Shown here piece by piece: positions 45,937 to 56,735 of a stretch of DNA of 64,000 nt. Location: assembly GCA_037367405.1 (NCBI GenBank), contig JAZKJV010000085.1, positions 558,001 through 622,000 of the forward strand, read 5' to 3'. A model generated the notes under the pieces. The model was not told where the DNA came from, made no database searches, and saw nothing but the letters and a program-made list of their open reading frames with translations. The position numbers and the translations under genes are program-made. How positions within the stretch are numbered: the first letter of the stretch is position 1; every line of letters begins with the position of its first letter. This DNA comes from Ottelia alismoides (taxonomy: Eukaryota; Streptophyta; Magnoliopsida; Alismatales; Hydrocharitaceae).

Positions 45937-47160
45937 CCTTTTGCGTGTTTTTTATTGTTTATTTGCAAGACGTAACCTCTAAAAAATCAACGATGCCCAT
46001 GATTCAATATGTCTATGAATTAGAACCAATTATTGAATTATGATGATATAGTTATCTTCGTGTGTTCCAATTATGTGTGCAAGATATTGTTTATTTTGGT
46101 TCAGTTTTCCTGTGAGCTCAGATATCGCTAAGAAAAAATGAAGACAAGAGCATATCAAGGGATTGGTTGAATCAACGAAGAAGGTGCCATGTATTCTTAC
46201 TCCTTTTGTATGCTATAATAATTTCCTCCTTTTTTCTATCTTCCATGGTAAAACAAAACATCGATGTTCTTCTTCATTTTGATTCCCATTTCATCTTGAT
46301 GCAGCATGTATTTGCAATAAAAATTGAAAAATCGCTTATGTCTAATTTTGTGATTGATATCATTCATTTAGAAAACTATTAGTGTGATTTTTAGGACTAA
46401 AAACTACAACAATGTATCAAAAGAGCATAGATAGATTTTGGATATTAATGATTTTTTGGTATACATATAAAATTTTGAAACCATCAGATCAAAACAGATC
46501 TTTAAAATTTTGACATTACAATTGCTAATGAGATTTTTAATAGATTTTCGCTTTACTTCTCAAAATCCAGCAGTGTATATCTATATACTTTCTTTACTAT
46601 TCACTTTCCATAGGACTGTTTGTCTTTTTTTCATATGGGATTTTTTATTCTTTTTTGTACACCATCACTAGTACTAAAAAATATTACTATTTTTAGTTCA
46701 AAAAACATGATTTTATTAGATTTTTGTGATTTACGAAAATTTCATATTCTTTTGCATTCATCTTTATTAATGTATAATACTTATACTTATATTATTCAAT
46801 GGTAACTTTTTTTCCACTTACGCCAAGTACTAGGAAAGAATCCACGGTAGAAACTAGCATAGTGAAATACATGGTACAAAACTAGCATCTTTGGTGTGAT
46901 TAAATTATTTTCCTATGTGAAGATTATATTTTTGTTTTTGTTTGATTGCAAAACATTTACTTGGGTGGATTATAATGTTTTTATGTTATCAATATAAACG
47001 TTTTTGAATTAGATACCCATGCATTCTATTACAATTGTTGGTGTGGATGGTGAATAAACTTAAAAATACTTTTAAAATGCAAGGAAATGACTATAAAGTA
47101 GCATGCCCTCAGTCTTACGTTTTACATGAAATTTATATGCAGCTTTCGCGCAGTGGCCCG
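45937..47160. other. AT-rich stretch, intron-like
   Basis: No supported coding region. T-rich runs resemble plant introns, which would fit captured genomic gene sequence. Confidence 0.3.
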
Positions 47161-47215
47161 ATCCTTCCTCCGGGTCGAATCCACTTTTCATTGAATCAAA
47201 AGCTCAAACTTATTT

Positions 47216-47244
47216 CCCGTGCAACGCACAGGGGTGCCTACTAG
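47216..47244 (+). other. Helitron-like 3' terminus
   Basis: CCCGTGCAACGCACAGGG forms a short hairpin (GTGC/GCAC with CCC/GGG and a one-base bulge), followed by 'gtgccta' and CTAG|T. Plant Helitron 3' ends have this form: a GC-rich hairpin 5-15 bases before CTRR, then T. Confidence 0.65.
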
Positions 47245-49114
47245 TATATACCTTTTGCCGTAGCATATAGATACGCATGCTATGTTTTATCATTGAACTC
47301 TTTGGTCCTATGATTTCTTGTGTGGCTTTTTTTCAATTGTATTGAATGTTGAGGTCCCTAAAGTTATTTTTTGAGTTCTGTGGGCTATGTTTTTATGTGG
47401 TTGGTTGACCACTCGTGGCTTGAAACTTTACATTTGATGAGATAAAATTGAATCATTTATCTGAAAAAATCCTTTAGGTATATTTTCTTGAGGGATCGCT
47501 GCAAAAGTGGGTACTCTTTCCTCATGAAAACTTCAATTAAGGTGCTCAATATTTTTCAAAATGATCCACATGACAAATGAACTCCTTTTGGCAAAAGAAA
47601 TAGGTTAGGCCCTAGCATTAGCCACATTATCTTTGCTTATCAGATATCTCATTACAAGAACATCTCCCTCCAAAGAGCCTCTTAAGTTAAGAAAGCTTCA
47701 TACAACTGGGCATTGCCCCTCTCCCCTTATCCAAGTGGCAAAGAACCGCTTCCCATGCATTGATCTGGTGATTAACTTGAGAGAGCGATATTCGCGGATG
47801 TACCCGGATACCTCTCACCACCCACTCCGGCCTACAACTGATGCGAAATTCATTCTCGATCAGTCATGCTAACTACCAATATGAATCCCCTACGCTTATC
47901 CACGTCGTTACTTACCCTTCTTTATCTTTATTTCCTCTCATACTTCTCCTTTGCATCCAGGAAATAACCACCCCGCGGCCCCGCCCAACCAACGTCCATG
48001 CACAAGACGTCAACTAGCCTCTCAGGAACCGAAGAAGTAGCCCCCCTGGTGTTCATCCCGACAACAATGCTACTACTGCTGGTTATCTATTTTTATTTAC
48101 GATAACTATCGCCATGAACAAACGTTGTGCTTTCTGTGACCTCTAGGGGCACTCGTCGATCGTACTAAATGATGGGGCCCATAAGACTTTCTTTATTTTT
48201 CCTAACACTCCTTTTTATTGTATTTCGATATCGGGATGTTGTTGTTGTGCCTAAGGAGGCTACTCCTTATTTCAATGGAATGAAATTTTGTTTTGTTTTT
48301 TTGTCAAAAACAATATGGGTCAAAGCTCCGAAGAATAAACTTACAAGAATATATGGCAATGAAGACAAAACCTTTTGGATTGAATTCTCTATACTTGAGG
48401 GAAAACGACTAGATTTTTGTAAACGCGTGATCGTTGATGAATCTCATATTCATCATAATTATTTGAATTAATTATTCATCTATCTTAACTTAGTTAATTA
48501 ACTTAATAATTAATAACTAGATTTAATATTTAACACCTTATAATTAATTAAGACTAATTAATATACATGAAAAAGGATTCAAATACTGTAAAGATGTGTT
48601 TAAAATACCATTTATTTTTCTGTGTCTATCATTATTAAAATCCTATAAAATTTAGAGTAGTATTGTTTATAATATTTTCCATATTATTCATTACATAAAA
48701 ATAATGAAATAATAATAATAGAAGTACTTTTTTTCATTAATACTTACAAAATTAATAAGTATGTATTTATGATGTATTTTGACTTTAAATTCTACATAAA
48801 AGTTATAGATCTTGAAAAGATACACAACTTTTATGTTGAATACTTTTTGATTTGACGTCATTTACTATTTTATTTCATTTTATGAATTTTAATTAATTTA
48901 TAAAATTTCCGATTAGGTCACGTGGTCCAATGTCAACACACCACCTAGCCGATTAGTGCTTCATCAATCACCCGCCTTTTTATTGTACTTTTGCAAAAAT
49001 TGTAATATTTCATTTCTTCCCTCGTGAGGACGATGTTAACGATCATCCAGTGTTGTATAAAAAAATTAACATGTTACCTCTAAAAAATAAACAATATTTT
49101 GATGCTTACCTCTT
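47245..49114. other. Unassigned stretch
   Basis: An open frame of 100 codons at 48169-48471 starts MMGPIRLSLFFLTLLFIVF, with a hydrophobic N-terminus, but resembles no family I know. Other open frames are short. The part at 48900-48970 has 'gtggtccaatgtcaac', loosely like the Athila LTR promoter region. Nothing else is recognisable. Confidence 0.25.
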
Positions 49115-49600
49115 ACAACAACAACAAAGCCTTTTTACACTTTAAGTAGGGTCGGCTACATGGATTTTTTGCCTCAATTTAGATCTATCTTGGGTCATTC
49201 TCAGGCTTAGATCCAAAAAAGTAAGATCCCAGTCTCATTCCAACACTTCTTGGGCCTTCCACGCCTTCTTTTAGCCACCTCAACATTCCAAAACTCATAT
49301 CTCATCACCTGTGTATCAACTGACCTCCTTTGCAAATGGTCAAGCCATCTTAAGAGATTTTCTCGCATCTTATCTTCGATCGGAGCATCGCCCACTTTCA
49401 TTCCAATGGCATCATTCTGAATCTGATATTTACGTGTGTGTATGTGTGTGTGTGTCCATATATCCACCTCAGCATTTTCATTTCTACTACTGCCATATAT
49501 GCACATGTCTATGGTTCACATGCCAACACTCAGATTCATAGAGCATAACAGACCTCACAACTTCTTTGTAAAACTTTCCTTTGATTTTGACGCTTAAAAA
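49115..49600 (-). pseudogene. RTE-type LINE, 3' terminal fragment
   Basis: On the minus strand, coding remnants read KGKFYKEVVRSVMLYESECW (about 49590-49520) and then APIEDKMRENLLRWLDHLQR and RRRGRPKKCW (49410-49215). These are hallmarks of the C-terminal reverse transcriptase region of plant RTE LINEs. A 3' untranslated part with 'catgtagccgaccctactta' follows, ending in a TTGTTGTTGT-type tail at 49115-49130. The rest of the element is missing. Confidence 0.82.
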
Positions 49601-50224
49601 ATGTGTCCTTACCGTCAACCTCTATTGGTGAAATCATGGAAGATGACGATCAAAGAACTATAAATAGTATATGTGTGCAATAATCCAAACACATTCCCAA
49701 CTTTTGTTAATCACATTCATCTCCTTCAATCTCACGCCTTCTTTTACATCCAACCCTCCAATGCAGGGTTCTAATATGCTGCTGCAGGAGGCATCATTGC
49801 ACCTCGAACCTCAACCTCGATACCGTTACTCCCTCTTCCCCTAGACCAGTTCTCCGCTATATACTCACTCCACCATGTCGTCCTCAGTTGTGGCATTCAT
49901 TATGCCACCGCATGAGGCGCCTTTGATGATCCCGTCACCCTTGAGTCGAGATTAGAAGGTTGAGTCACTACTAGGCAAATACAAGATGTTCGAGATCTAC
50001 GGGCTCCCCTCCCTCGACGTACTTATGAAGCCATGATCCCCGCAATCCACCTGGCTAATTGCGACAACATGTCGAGTATAAGAAGATGAGGTCGAAGAAG
50101 AGAGATTGGGTAAAAGAAACGAGATGAAAGACCAAAAAATTGTTATGAACTAGTTGTGCAAATATTGTTCATTTATTCTAGTCATTTGATCATCATCTCG
50201 GAATAGTTTGACCGACTGAGGGCA
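49601..50224. other. Unassigned stretch
   Basis: No supported gene. A GC-balanced patch at 49790-50030 could be a decayed gene or element piece but matches nothing I know. Confidence 0.3.
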
Positions 50225-50232
50225 CCGGTAAG

Positions 50233-50429
50233 CAAGGTTTTGAATCTCGATTTCGATTTCGTTTTGAGATGTTGAAAAAACGAAACAATTTCGAAAATTC
50301 GACGAAATATCGATGAAATTATGTCAATTTCGGTCAAAATCAGCATGGATTTGTGAAGGAAGGGTATATATCGAAATTTCGATTTCGGTAGGGTGTCGAA
50401 ATCGAAATTTCACGAAATTTTAAACCATA
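50233..50429. mobile_element. hAT-like MITE (CAAGGTTTT family)
   Basis: The left end CAAGGTTTTGAATCTCG and right end CGAAATTTTAAACCATA are inverted repeats, and the interior repeats 'tcgaaatttcg'-like palindromes. The flanks CCGGTAAG/CCATTAAG agree at 6 of 8. Confidence 0.65.
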
Positions 50430-50513
50430 CCATTAAGAACACGAATGCTGTTAGATATGCTTTACTAGGACATAAAATTTATTACAAAATTAGTGAAGGT
50501 ACGCAGACAACTT

Positions 50514-50654
50514 TCATGTTTGGTTGCAGGGTTGGGCAGGGTTGGGCTGGGTTGGGCTGGGCTGGGTGAATAGTAATCTGTGAGGAGGATGTACCCTTGT
50601 GAATAGTAAACAGGGTTGGGCCAACCCTGCCCAACCCTGCAACCAAACAGGCCC
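50514..50654. mobile_element. Tourist-like MITE (copy 2)
   Basis: The ends 'catgtttggttgcagggttg' and 'caaccctgcaaccaaacagg' (ending GGCCC) are inverted repeats. TTA follows the right end (50655-50657), but the left flank has decayed. Confidence 0.75.
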
Positions 50655-50858
50655 TTAGTGTACACATGTGTAACAATCCATTTAAATATATGGCACGCAT
50701 GATTATTGATTATACTTTCACATAAAATATGTAAAAAAGTAAATTGCAACCATGCAGCCATTTCATAGTGTAGATATTATTCAAGTCCAAGGCTCATTTC
50801 ACCTTTCAATCGACAAATATATGATGAGTGAACTTTCCATTCTCAGCATCATATTCAC

Positions 50859-51763
50859 TAGGAGTGTTCAGAATCCTTGGGTCAAATGGAGACCCGTCCC
50901 GACCTAGCTATTATGACCCGAATTGCACGGGTACCCGTGAAGAGACTCCGGGTCGGGTATCTGTACAATCGTGACCCGTTAAATCTTCACAATCCAATGG
51001 AAAACCCGGTGGAGGAACCGGGTACCCGGTCGGGTATCAACCCCACTACTTGGAAACCAATCTACCCCTCGGTGCCTGATTTCCTTTTGATTTGCCGCTA
51101 GGGCTTCCAGTGTGTTCTCTATCACTGTCGTGCTCCTCCAGCTATCCCGCAACCCTCCTCTAAGCCTCGCCGCCTGATGTACGGCTCTGTCCCATCTTTG
51201 CGACAACCAAGAGATAATGCGAATATAGCCTCGCAGATTCATGGTGAAGAAGCACCAACCAGGAGATGATGAGTATCTATCAGAGCAACCACCATGGGAG
51301 CGAGAAGAACCCATCATCCTCACAACACTAGTCATGATCCGAATAATTGCTCACAAAGAGACATCGATCCTGATCCAAACAGAGGAAGGAGGAGCGAGGA
51401 CGCAGGCGTGGTTGCCCTTTTCTTGGTGGGATTATTTATTTTTCTGCAACGGGACGTAATAGTACGGATGAATATCCAGATTACTTTATTTTTCTGCAAG
51501 ATCAAACTTGCATAGGGATGAAGATGCAACACATGATTATAAATGAAGGGGGGCAAGTTAGCTACTTTAGCTATATTTTATACATTATCAGATGTAATTA
51601 AACCATTCATTATGTGTCACGGTTACCTGCGACCGTTCAAATAATACGGATACCCATTAGAATCGGGTACCCATTTTGATGGGTCGGGTCGAGCCATGAC
51701 CCTATAACGATGGATCGAGGTGGGTCACGGTTGAATGGTTAGGTACCCGCCCCGTGAACACTA
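50859..51763. mobile_element. hAT-like MITE, TAGGAGTGTTC ends
   Basis: The ends TAGGAGTGTTCA and TGAACACTA are inverted repeats, and the interior holds repeated 'gggtacccg' motifs in both directions. The 8-bp flanks ATATTCAC/GTATTCAC agree at 7 of 8. The middle (51060-51540) has short open frames with no known family. Confidence 0.75.
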
Positions 51764-52671
51764 GTATTCACCTGAATTCGAGATAAAATTTCATGTTTTC
51801 ATTCTTCTACAAATTACAACAAAAAAAATACGCTTACTGTTCTTTTCTCTCTCATGATGTATTTCTCTGAAAATTTCGTAGATGAAAAACACCCCAATAA
51901 TAAACTCCATTAACGTCAACACAGCTAATTTTGGCGATGAACTGCAGATTGGAGTACAAATAGGCTGGCCAGTTTGAATGGAATACCTACTGAAAATTCT
52001 AAAGAAGCAAACATTAACAAAACATTATATATTCATGATAGGAAATAAATCTTTTATTTTTCTGCCTACCACTATCAAAATTTTGATGCCCTAATATTAT
52101 AAGTTCAAAAGTCTTCAAGTGCAAAAGAAGAAAGTAGAACGTGAAATATTGAGTGGACTTCACATCAAAGGAACTCCGGCCCATGTTAAGCTCATATGAA
52201 AATGAATTATATATAGTGTTGTTCCTGACCCATGTTAGGTATGCTGCTCGAGTACTTAAAGTATCACTCATCTCTCTTTTTAAGGTAGGTCAAAATTGAA
52301 TCTTGATCGTCAGAATAGTAGGCATGCTGCCCCAGATCATTTAAGTGGGTTCATTGCTATGCTCTACTTTCTCGATAAGCCAAACCTCAATTACTTATTC
52401 TGACCCTAATTACCAGCCATAAGGTACCACAACCAGCAAGAATATTTTCCACTATAATTCACTTGCCTTACCATACAGTGGACTTCAGCTGCACAGAACT
52501 AGATAGTTGGCGCACCTGATATAACCTTCAATGATGCAAGAGAACTGTTTCTTTCCTGTTCTGTCTTTTCTGCTTTAAAAGAGATATTGGCTTCTCAAAT
52601 ACCAACTTACCATATATTCAAAAGGGTGCAATATATGAACCATGCAAAGAAGAGACTTATAAAATAACGGC
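51764..52671. other. Unassigned stretch
   Basis: No supported gene or element; it may be part of the 3' flank of the phosphodiesterase gene. Confidence 0.3.
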
Positions 52672-52862
52672 GAAACCTTCTCCCACTTTAAGTAAGATCG
52701 GCTACATGGATTTTTGCTCAAATCCATGTTGAAAGATCCAACTATTTTTTATGATGGTTGTCGGCTACCTAACGCTACCCATGTAAGGGGAATTTGAACC
52801 ATGATCTTTTGCGTGGTAGACACACTGCACTACTACGAGACCATTGGAGTGGATACCAATAG
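52672..52862 (-). mobile_element. tRNA-derived SINE (Au-like), minus strand
   Basis: Reading leftward, a tRNA-like head has 'tggtctcgtagtagtgcag' (A-box region, about 52825-52843) and GGTTCAAATTCCCC (B box, 52787-52800). The body then leads to 'ccatgtagccgatcttactt' and 'aaagtgggag', nearly the same 3' sequence as the RTE LINE fragment at 49115. Plant Au-type SINEs share such tails with RTE LINEs that mobilise them. A second A-box-like piece ('cactgcactaccacgag') lies just beyond at about 52886. Confidence 0.7.
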
Positions 52863-53425
52863 AAGAGTCCTATGATGTAGTCAAGACACTGCACTACCAC
52901 GAGTCCTAGGATGCAAAAAAAATCAGAAATAACTAGTCTTCTTTATCATCAGAATATGTGACCAAGACAGCAAGGGTCTTTTTTGCATTGCTAACTGCAA
53001 CAGATCCTGATAAGGGTCATCTAATAAGGGTATCTAACTATCTACAGAATGCATGAAGCAACATCACAATGTTTTAGCTTGTTTATGAAACTTAATCATA
53101 AAAAATATATGATCCTCATTACGATAAACCAATCTATCTACGATGCGACCACTTTCCTTAAGGATGTTGAACCACACAGGGTGAATCGTATATAATACAA
53201 AGGCTTTATCTTTATCCCCAAACTCAATGAAAGAACTTTGAGGTAAAGAGACCAAAATCAAGACTTAATTCATAGCCAGGAGCAAGAACAGCAACACTAT
53301 TTCCATAAATTAGAGAACTTTCAGGCACAAAGTGTAAACCTCATGCTGAAGATGTGTACAGCAACAGGCTCCTCCTCGTCCTTCGGCACAACAGCTCTCT
53401 CGTGTAAAAACCAATACAAGACGAT
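52863..53425. other. 3' flank of the phosphodiesterase gene
   Basis: Probably includes the 3' untranslated region of the minus-strand gene. No other feature is recognised. Confidence 0.35.
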
Positions 53426-54835
53426 TCAGCGACTGGGCAGAAGAACAGAATTCGGAAATGACGCAGATCCATCGTTGGGAGCACCGGTTATGTTTAGAAT
53501 GGACGTGATCAGGTTATAAATCTGGACATTCTCGAACGAAGGGATCGTGCGACCCCTTGCGAACTGCGGCCCGTGCGCTATAAAGATCGACCTCATGGAA
53601 AAGAAGGCGTTATCGTATCCGTGCTCCCCTCCACACTCCTTCCCCGTCGAGCTACTGTTTTCCACCTTGTAAGCCTCCGCCAGCAGTCCTATGATCGGCG
53701 GGATCCGGGGGCTATCCGAGTAATGCAGCCTCTCTGGCAGGTCTTCTTTGAGATACATCTTCAAGAACTCCCCATTCTCCACCTTCCCGGAGCTCAACCC
53801 TTCATTCATCTTCCTAACAACCTCCCGTGCATCCACGCTCTCCGGCGGCGTAATCCCAAGAACCGGGGTGGTGGTTTGGATCCAATTGTCCGGGATATGG
53901 ATCCACGGCTTCAATTCCTCCAAGGAGACGATCTTGCCATCGCAGGTACCCACCATACCATGATCCCCAAGCAGAATTAAGCTGACATCCTCAAATACCC
54001 CCCTCTTCTCCAACCCCTCGATCAACCGCCCGATCAAGCGGTCGATATTCTCGACGGCCTGTGTGATCTGCGGGGCGTCAGGGCCAACCTCGTGTCCCTG
54101 GTAGTCAGGGTCCTCGAAGTACAATGTCATGAACCAGGGCAATTCTGCAGCGGGAAGGTCGAAGTAGTTTAGGATGGCGTCCACACGGTCGTCGAAGGGA
54201 ACGGAGGCGTTGTACTGCCGGCAGTACTTGGGGGGGCAGTGCCAGGGTCCCTTGGGGACCTCCGAGCCGACCCAGAAGAAGGTGGCGGCCGGGAGGCCGT
54301 GGGAGGAGACGGTGACCCAGAGGGGTTCGCCGAGCCACCACTTGGGGTCGTGGGAGAACGTGGTGAAGTAGTCGCCGGAGACGGGGTCGCGGAAGTAGTT
54401 GTTAATGATGCCGTGGTGAGGGGGGTAGAGGCCGGTGACGATGGAGTAGTGGTTGGGGAAGGTTAGGGTGGGGAAGACCGGAATGAGGCCGAGCTCGGCT
54501 GAGGTCCCGTTTGAGATGAGGCGGCGGATGTTGGGGAGGTTGGGAGACTTGAACTGGTAGCCGAAGCGAAAGCCGTCGGAGGAGATGAGGAGGACGACGG
54601 GGTGGGGGAGGGTGGAGAGCGGGCGGGAGAGGAGGGCAGAGGAGTGGGGGGAGGAAGGGGAGGAGAAGAGGAGGAAGGCAAAGGCGAGGGCGGCGGACAG
54701 GGAGAGGGAAGTGGAGAGGATGAGGAGGGAGAAGACGAGAGGGGAGCGGCGAGGTGGAGGAGAAGGGCGTTGCTGGGGGAGGAGGGAGGTGGCGGGGGTG
54801 GGGGTTGGCGGCTCTTCCGTGGGGGAGGACGCCAT
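53426..54835 (-). CDS. Nucleotide pyrophosphatase/phosphodiesterase-like protein
   Basis: A complete single-exon frame of 469 codons. The protein begins with a Pro/Ser-rich cytosolic segment, then a hydrophobic helix (about residues 32-58: LVFSLLILSTSLSLSAALAF), so it is likely a type II membrane or secretory-pathway protein. The catalytic domain follows. Metal ligands and nucleophile of the alkaline phosphatase-like ENPP fold are visible: D87 in SSDGFR, T125 in FPTLTFPNHY, D244 and H248 in EDPDYQGHEVGP, D291 and H292 in GDHGM, and a later GGEHGYDN. The family cleaves phosphodiester or pyrophosphate bonds of nucleotides and nucleotide sugars; substrate here is unknown. Length and motif order match plant members, and all catalytic residues are kept. 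The GC-rich N-terminal part fits a monocot. The start is the first ATG, before the helix. Confidence 0.95.
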   Translation of the reverse strand: MASSPTEEPPTPTPATSLLPQQRPSPPPRRSPLVFSLLILSTSLSLSAALAFAFLLFSSPSSPHSSALLSRPLSTLPHPVVLLISSDGFRFGYQFKSPNLPNIRRLISNGTSAELGLIPVFPTLTFPNHYSIVTGLYPPHHGIINNYFRDPVSGDYFTTFSHDPKWWLGEPLWVTVSSHGLPAATFFWVGSEVPKGPWHCPPKYCRQYNASVPFDDRVDAILNYFDLPAAELPWFMTLYFEDPDYQGHEVGPDAPQITQAVENIDRLIGRLIEGLEKRGVFEDVSLILLGDHGMVGTCDGKIVSLEELKPWIHIPDNWIQTTTPVLGITPPESVDAREVVRKMNEGLSSGKVENGEFLKMYLKEDLPERLHYSDSPRIPPIIGLLAEAYKVENSSSTGKECGGEHGYDNAFFSMRSIFIAHGPQFARGRTIPSFENVQIYNLITSILNITGAPNDGSASFPNSVLLPSR

Positions 54836-55120
54836 TGCCAGAACGTGGTTGGTGGTGGGAAGGGAAGGGAGAGGAGGTTGAGGTGGATTTGATTGGATCT
54901 CGTTGGAGTGGCTCGACTTATTGGTTCTCTTGGTGGAGGTGGATGCTCAATCGGTCACTGGTGCGGGTTGGGTACTGGGATCATGGAATGCTGACGTTGG
55001 AGCCGGTCCTGTGCACACACTCCTATATCAGACCCGTTTCATCTGAAATTGCTATTTTGTTGTCGATGGTGCTGAGAAAACTTTTGGTAGAAACTTTTTT
55101 ATTTTTCAACTTGTGGAAGC

Positions 55121-55130
55121 TGATTTTTAT
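55121..55130 (-). promoter_or_regulatory. Possible TATA box of the phosphodiesterase gene
   Basis: The minus strand reads about CTATAAAAAT, some 290 bases upstream of the start codon. The distance would imply a long 5' untranslated region, so the call is weak. Confidence 0.35.
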
Positions 55131-55236
55131 AGGTAGTTTCTCCTTTTCCCCCCTATTACTTGTTTATGGGCTTTTCGAGTATTTAGAATGTGATGGAGGT
55201 GGAAATCCATAGTGGTTGATGGATTTGCACTCCACC

Positions 55237-56735
55237 ATCGAAAGTTAAAAAAAAATCCTTTTGGTGTATTTTTTAGGGTTTCGAGATATCGCAATATCAG
55301 TTGTGTCCTTATTTTTTTAGTAATATCAGTTGTGCCTCCAACTTCTTACCGTTCTATCAGTTGTATCCCTTGGGTTACTTGTCGTCCATCCACAGTGCAA
55401 ACGGACGTTAACTTTGAGGACATAAACGGAATTGATTTTAAAAAAATGATTTAATGGTCATTTGACACCCTCTTCCTCATCCTCTTCTTCTTCCTCTTCT
55501 TCCCCATTCCTCTTCCTCCTCCTCCAACCTCCTCCTCCTCCCTCTCTGCCCGGAACTCCTCTCCCACCTCCGGCCTGCCCTCTTCCTCTGCCCCAGCCTG
55601 CCCCCACTTCCGCCCCAGCCTCCCTCTTCCCCGACCTCCCCCCGCCCCCCGTCCCGACCTCCCCCACCCCCTGCCGCCCGCCGAATGAGCTGGATTTTGA
55701 GAAGATCGTTGATCTTTTGAAAGCATGCATAAATCCCGATCCAATACAGAGGTTATCGGTGGCAGAAATCGTCAAGCGCTTGAGAAATATAACCTCGATA
55801 ACGTCCGAGGGTGCTGCTCCGAAACTATCTCCGCTCTCGTGGGCGGAGCTCGAGATTATCTCATCAGAAGAATGATGAAGCGTAATCCATCTGAATGGTT
55901 TAAAGCCACCATGGAGGAAACCGGGCTGTTGCGACTTCTTATTTATTGATTTGTATGTGGTTTTGTATCGTATAGATAGTGCTTGTTTCATCCAATATCT
56001 TAGATCTGTACAAAATTAGACATCTTATTTTACTTGTAATCAAATGTATATGTTCGTGTTAGTTGAAAGATCTGAAGAAACCGAGGCAGGGAATAAATGA
56101 ACATTGTTTCAGCTAGAAGGTAGTAAGAAATGCTGGACATTGAGAGAGGAAGGGCTGAAACATTTGCCTCCCCCTTCCCCTCGCTGCTCTCGCGCCTCCT
56201 CCTACCTCGTGCCTCCTCCTGCCCCTGCCGCCCCCCACGCCCAGGTCGCCCCCTACCAGCCCTCGTCGAGAACCTGGAGAGGAAGGGCTGAAATATGAGG
56301 GCTTTCATTATTTTTTAAGTTAAGATAAATTTTTTATTAATTAATTCATAAAAATTCATCAAAAAAATCAATAAAATTGACCGTTTGATTCGTAACGAGT
56401 GATATATCCGTGAAAATGCAAAAAAAATTAGAGATTCGATGGATGCATGAAGGTGTCACTAAGAGAGAAATTATGAAGAGAAAGGAAGAAGAAACAAATG
56501 GAGGAGGAAGAAGATGAAGAAGAAGTCTAGACAATAATACCCCTCTTAACTGCATCAAGGTTTGAAAAAATCATGGTTAAGTCAACTCATTGACGGTTAA
56601 TCTGACGGAAGGACACAAGTGATAATGGAGAAAGAAGTGAGGGACACAACTGATATTATCAAAAAGATAGGGGCATAACCGAAATTGCAATATCTCAGAG
56701 GGGTGCAAGCGATAAAACCCTTTTTTATAATCTTG
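55237..56735. mobile_element. Pack-MULE-like element with kinase-like fragment
   Basis: The left (about 55237-55460) and right (about 56530-56735) parts are long inverted repeats. The left reads 'gagatatcgcaatatcagtt' and 'gtgtcc'; the right, reversed, reads 'gagatattgcaatttcggtt' and 'gtgtccctc'. Neither end shows a convincing TSD, so boundaries are approximate. Between them are a C-rich polypyrimidine tract (55470-55680), a coding-like fragment (55683-55875) and GC-rich DNA (56160-56290), all unlike the AT-rich flanks. This is the layout of Mutator-like elements that have captured host sequence. It shares its arms' phrases with 27447-29767. Confidence 0.6.
55683..55875 (+). pseudogene. Possible captured protein-kinase C-lobe fragment
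   Basis: The frame through here reads NELDFEKIVDLLKACINPDP, then QRLSVAEIVKRLRNI, resembling the last helices of a protein kinase domain (the 'C-x-x-P-x-P-x-x-R-P-x-x-x-E-x-x-x-x-L' pattern, with Leu in place of the usual Pro). A stop at 55873 ends it. Upstream it is joined to Ser/Pro-rich sequence in the same frame (from 55462). Tentative. Confidence 0.4.

Larger units (their letters stand above)
33680..47244 (+). mobile_element. Putative composite Helitron
   Basis: The left end (A|TCTTACTATATATAATAGCCC) resembles the TC(T)..ACTATA..AATA start of plant Helitrons. The right end has an imperfect hairpin (GTGC..GCAC inside CCC..GGG, 47216-47233) followed after a few bases by CTAG|T, as Helitrons require, and the insertion is between A and T. 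Inside are later insertions (LINE, copia LTR, hAT, CACTA end and Harbinger MITE) plus exon-like fragments. Without them the element would be roughly 3-4 kb. No Rep/helicase gene is present, so it would be non-autonomous. The pairing of these two ends is an inference. Confidence 0.5.

Noticed and set aside
48169..48471. Plus-strand frame of 100 codons with hydrophobic start
   Set aside because: Could be coding, but no family, splice context or promoter supports it, so it is described only within the unassigned stretch.
54463..54892. Frames rich in Gly/Arg/Glu or Ser/Pro
   Set aside because: They are other-frame readings of the GC-rich 5' part of the phosphodiesterase gene.
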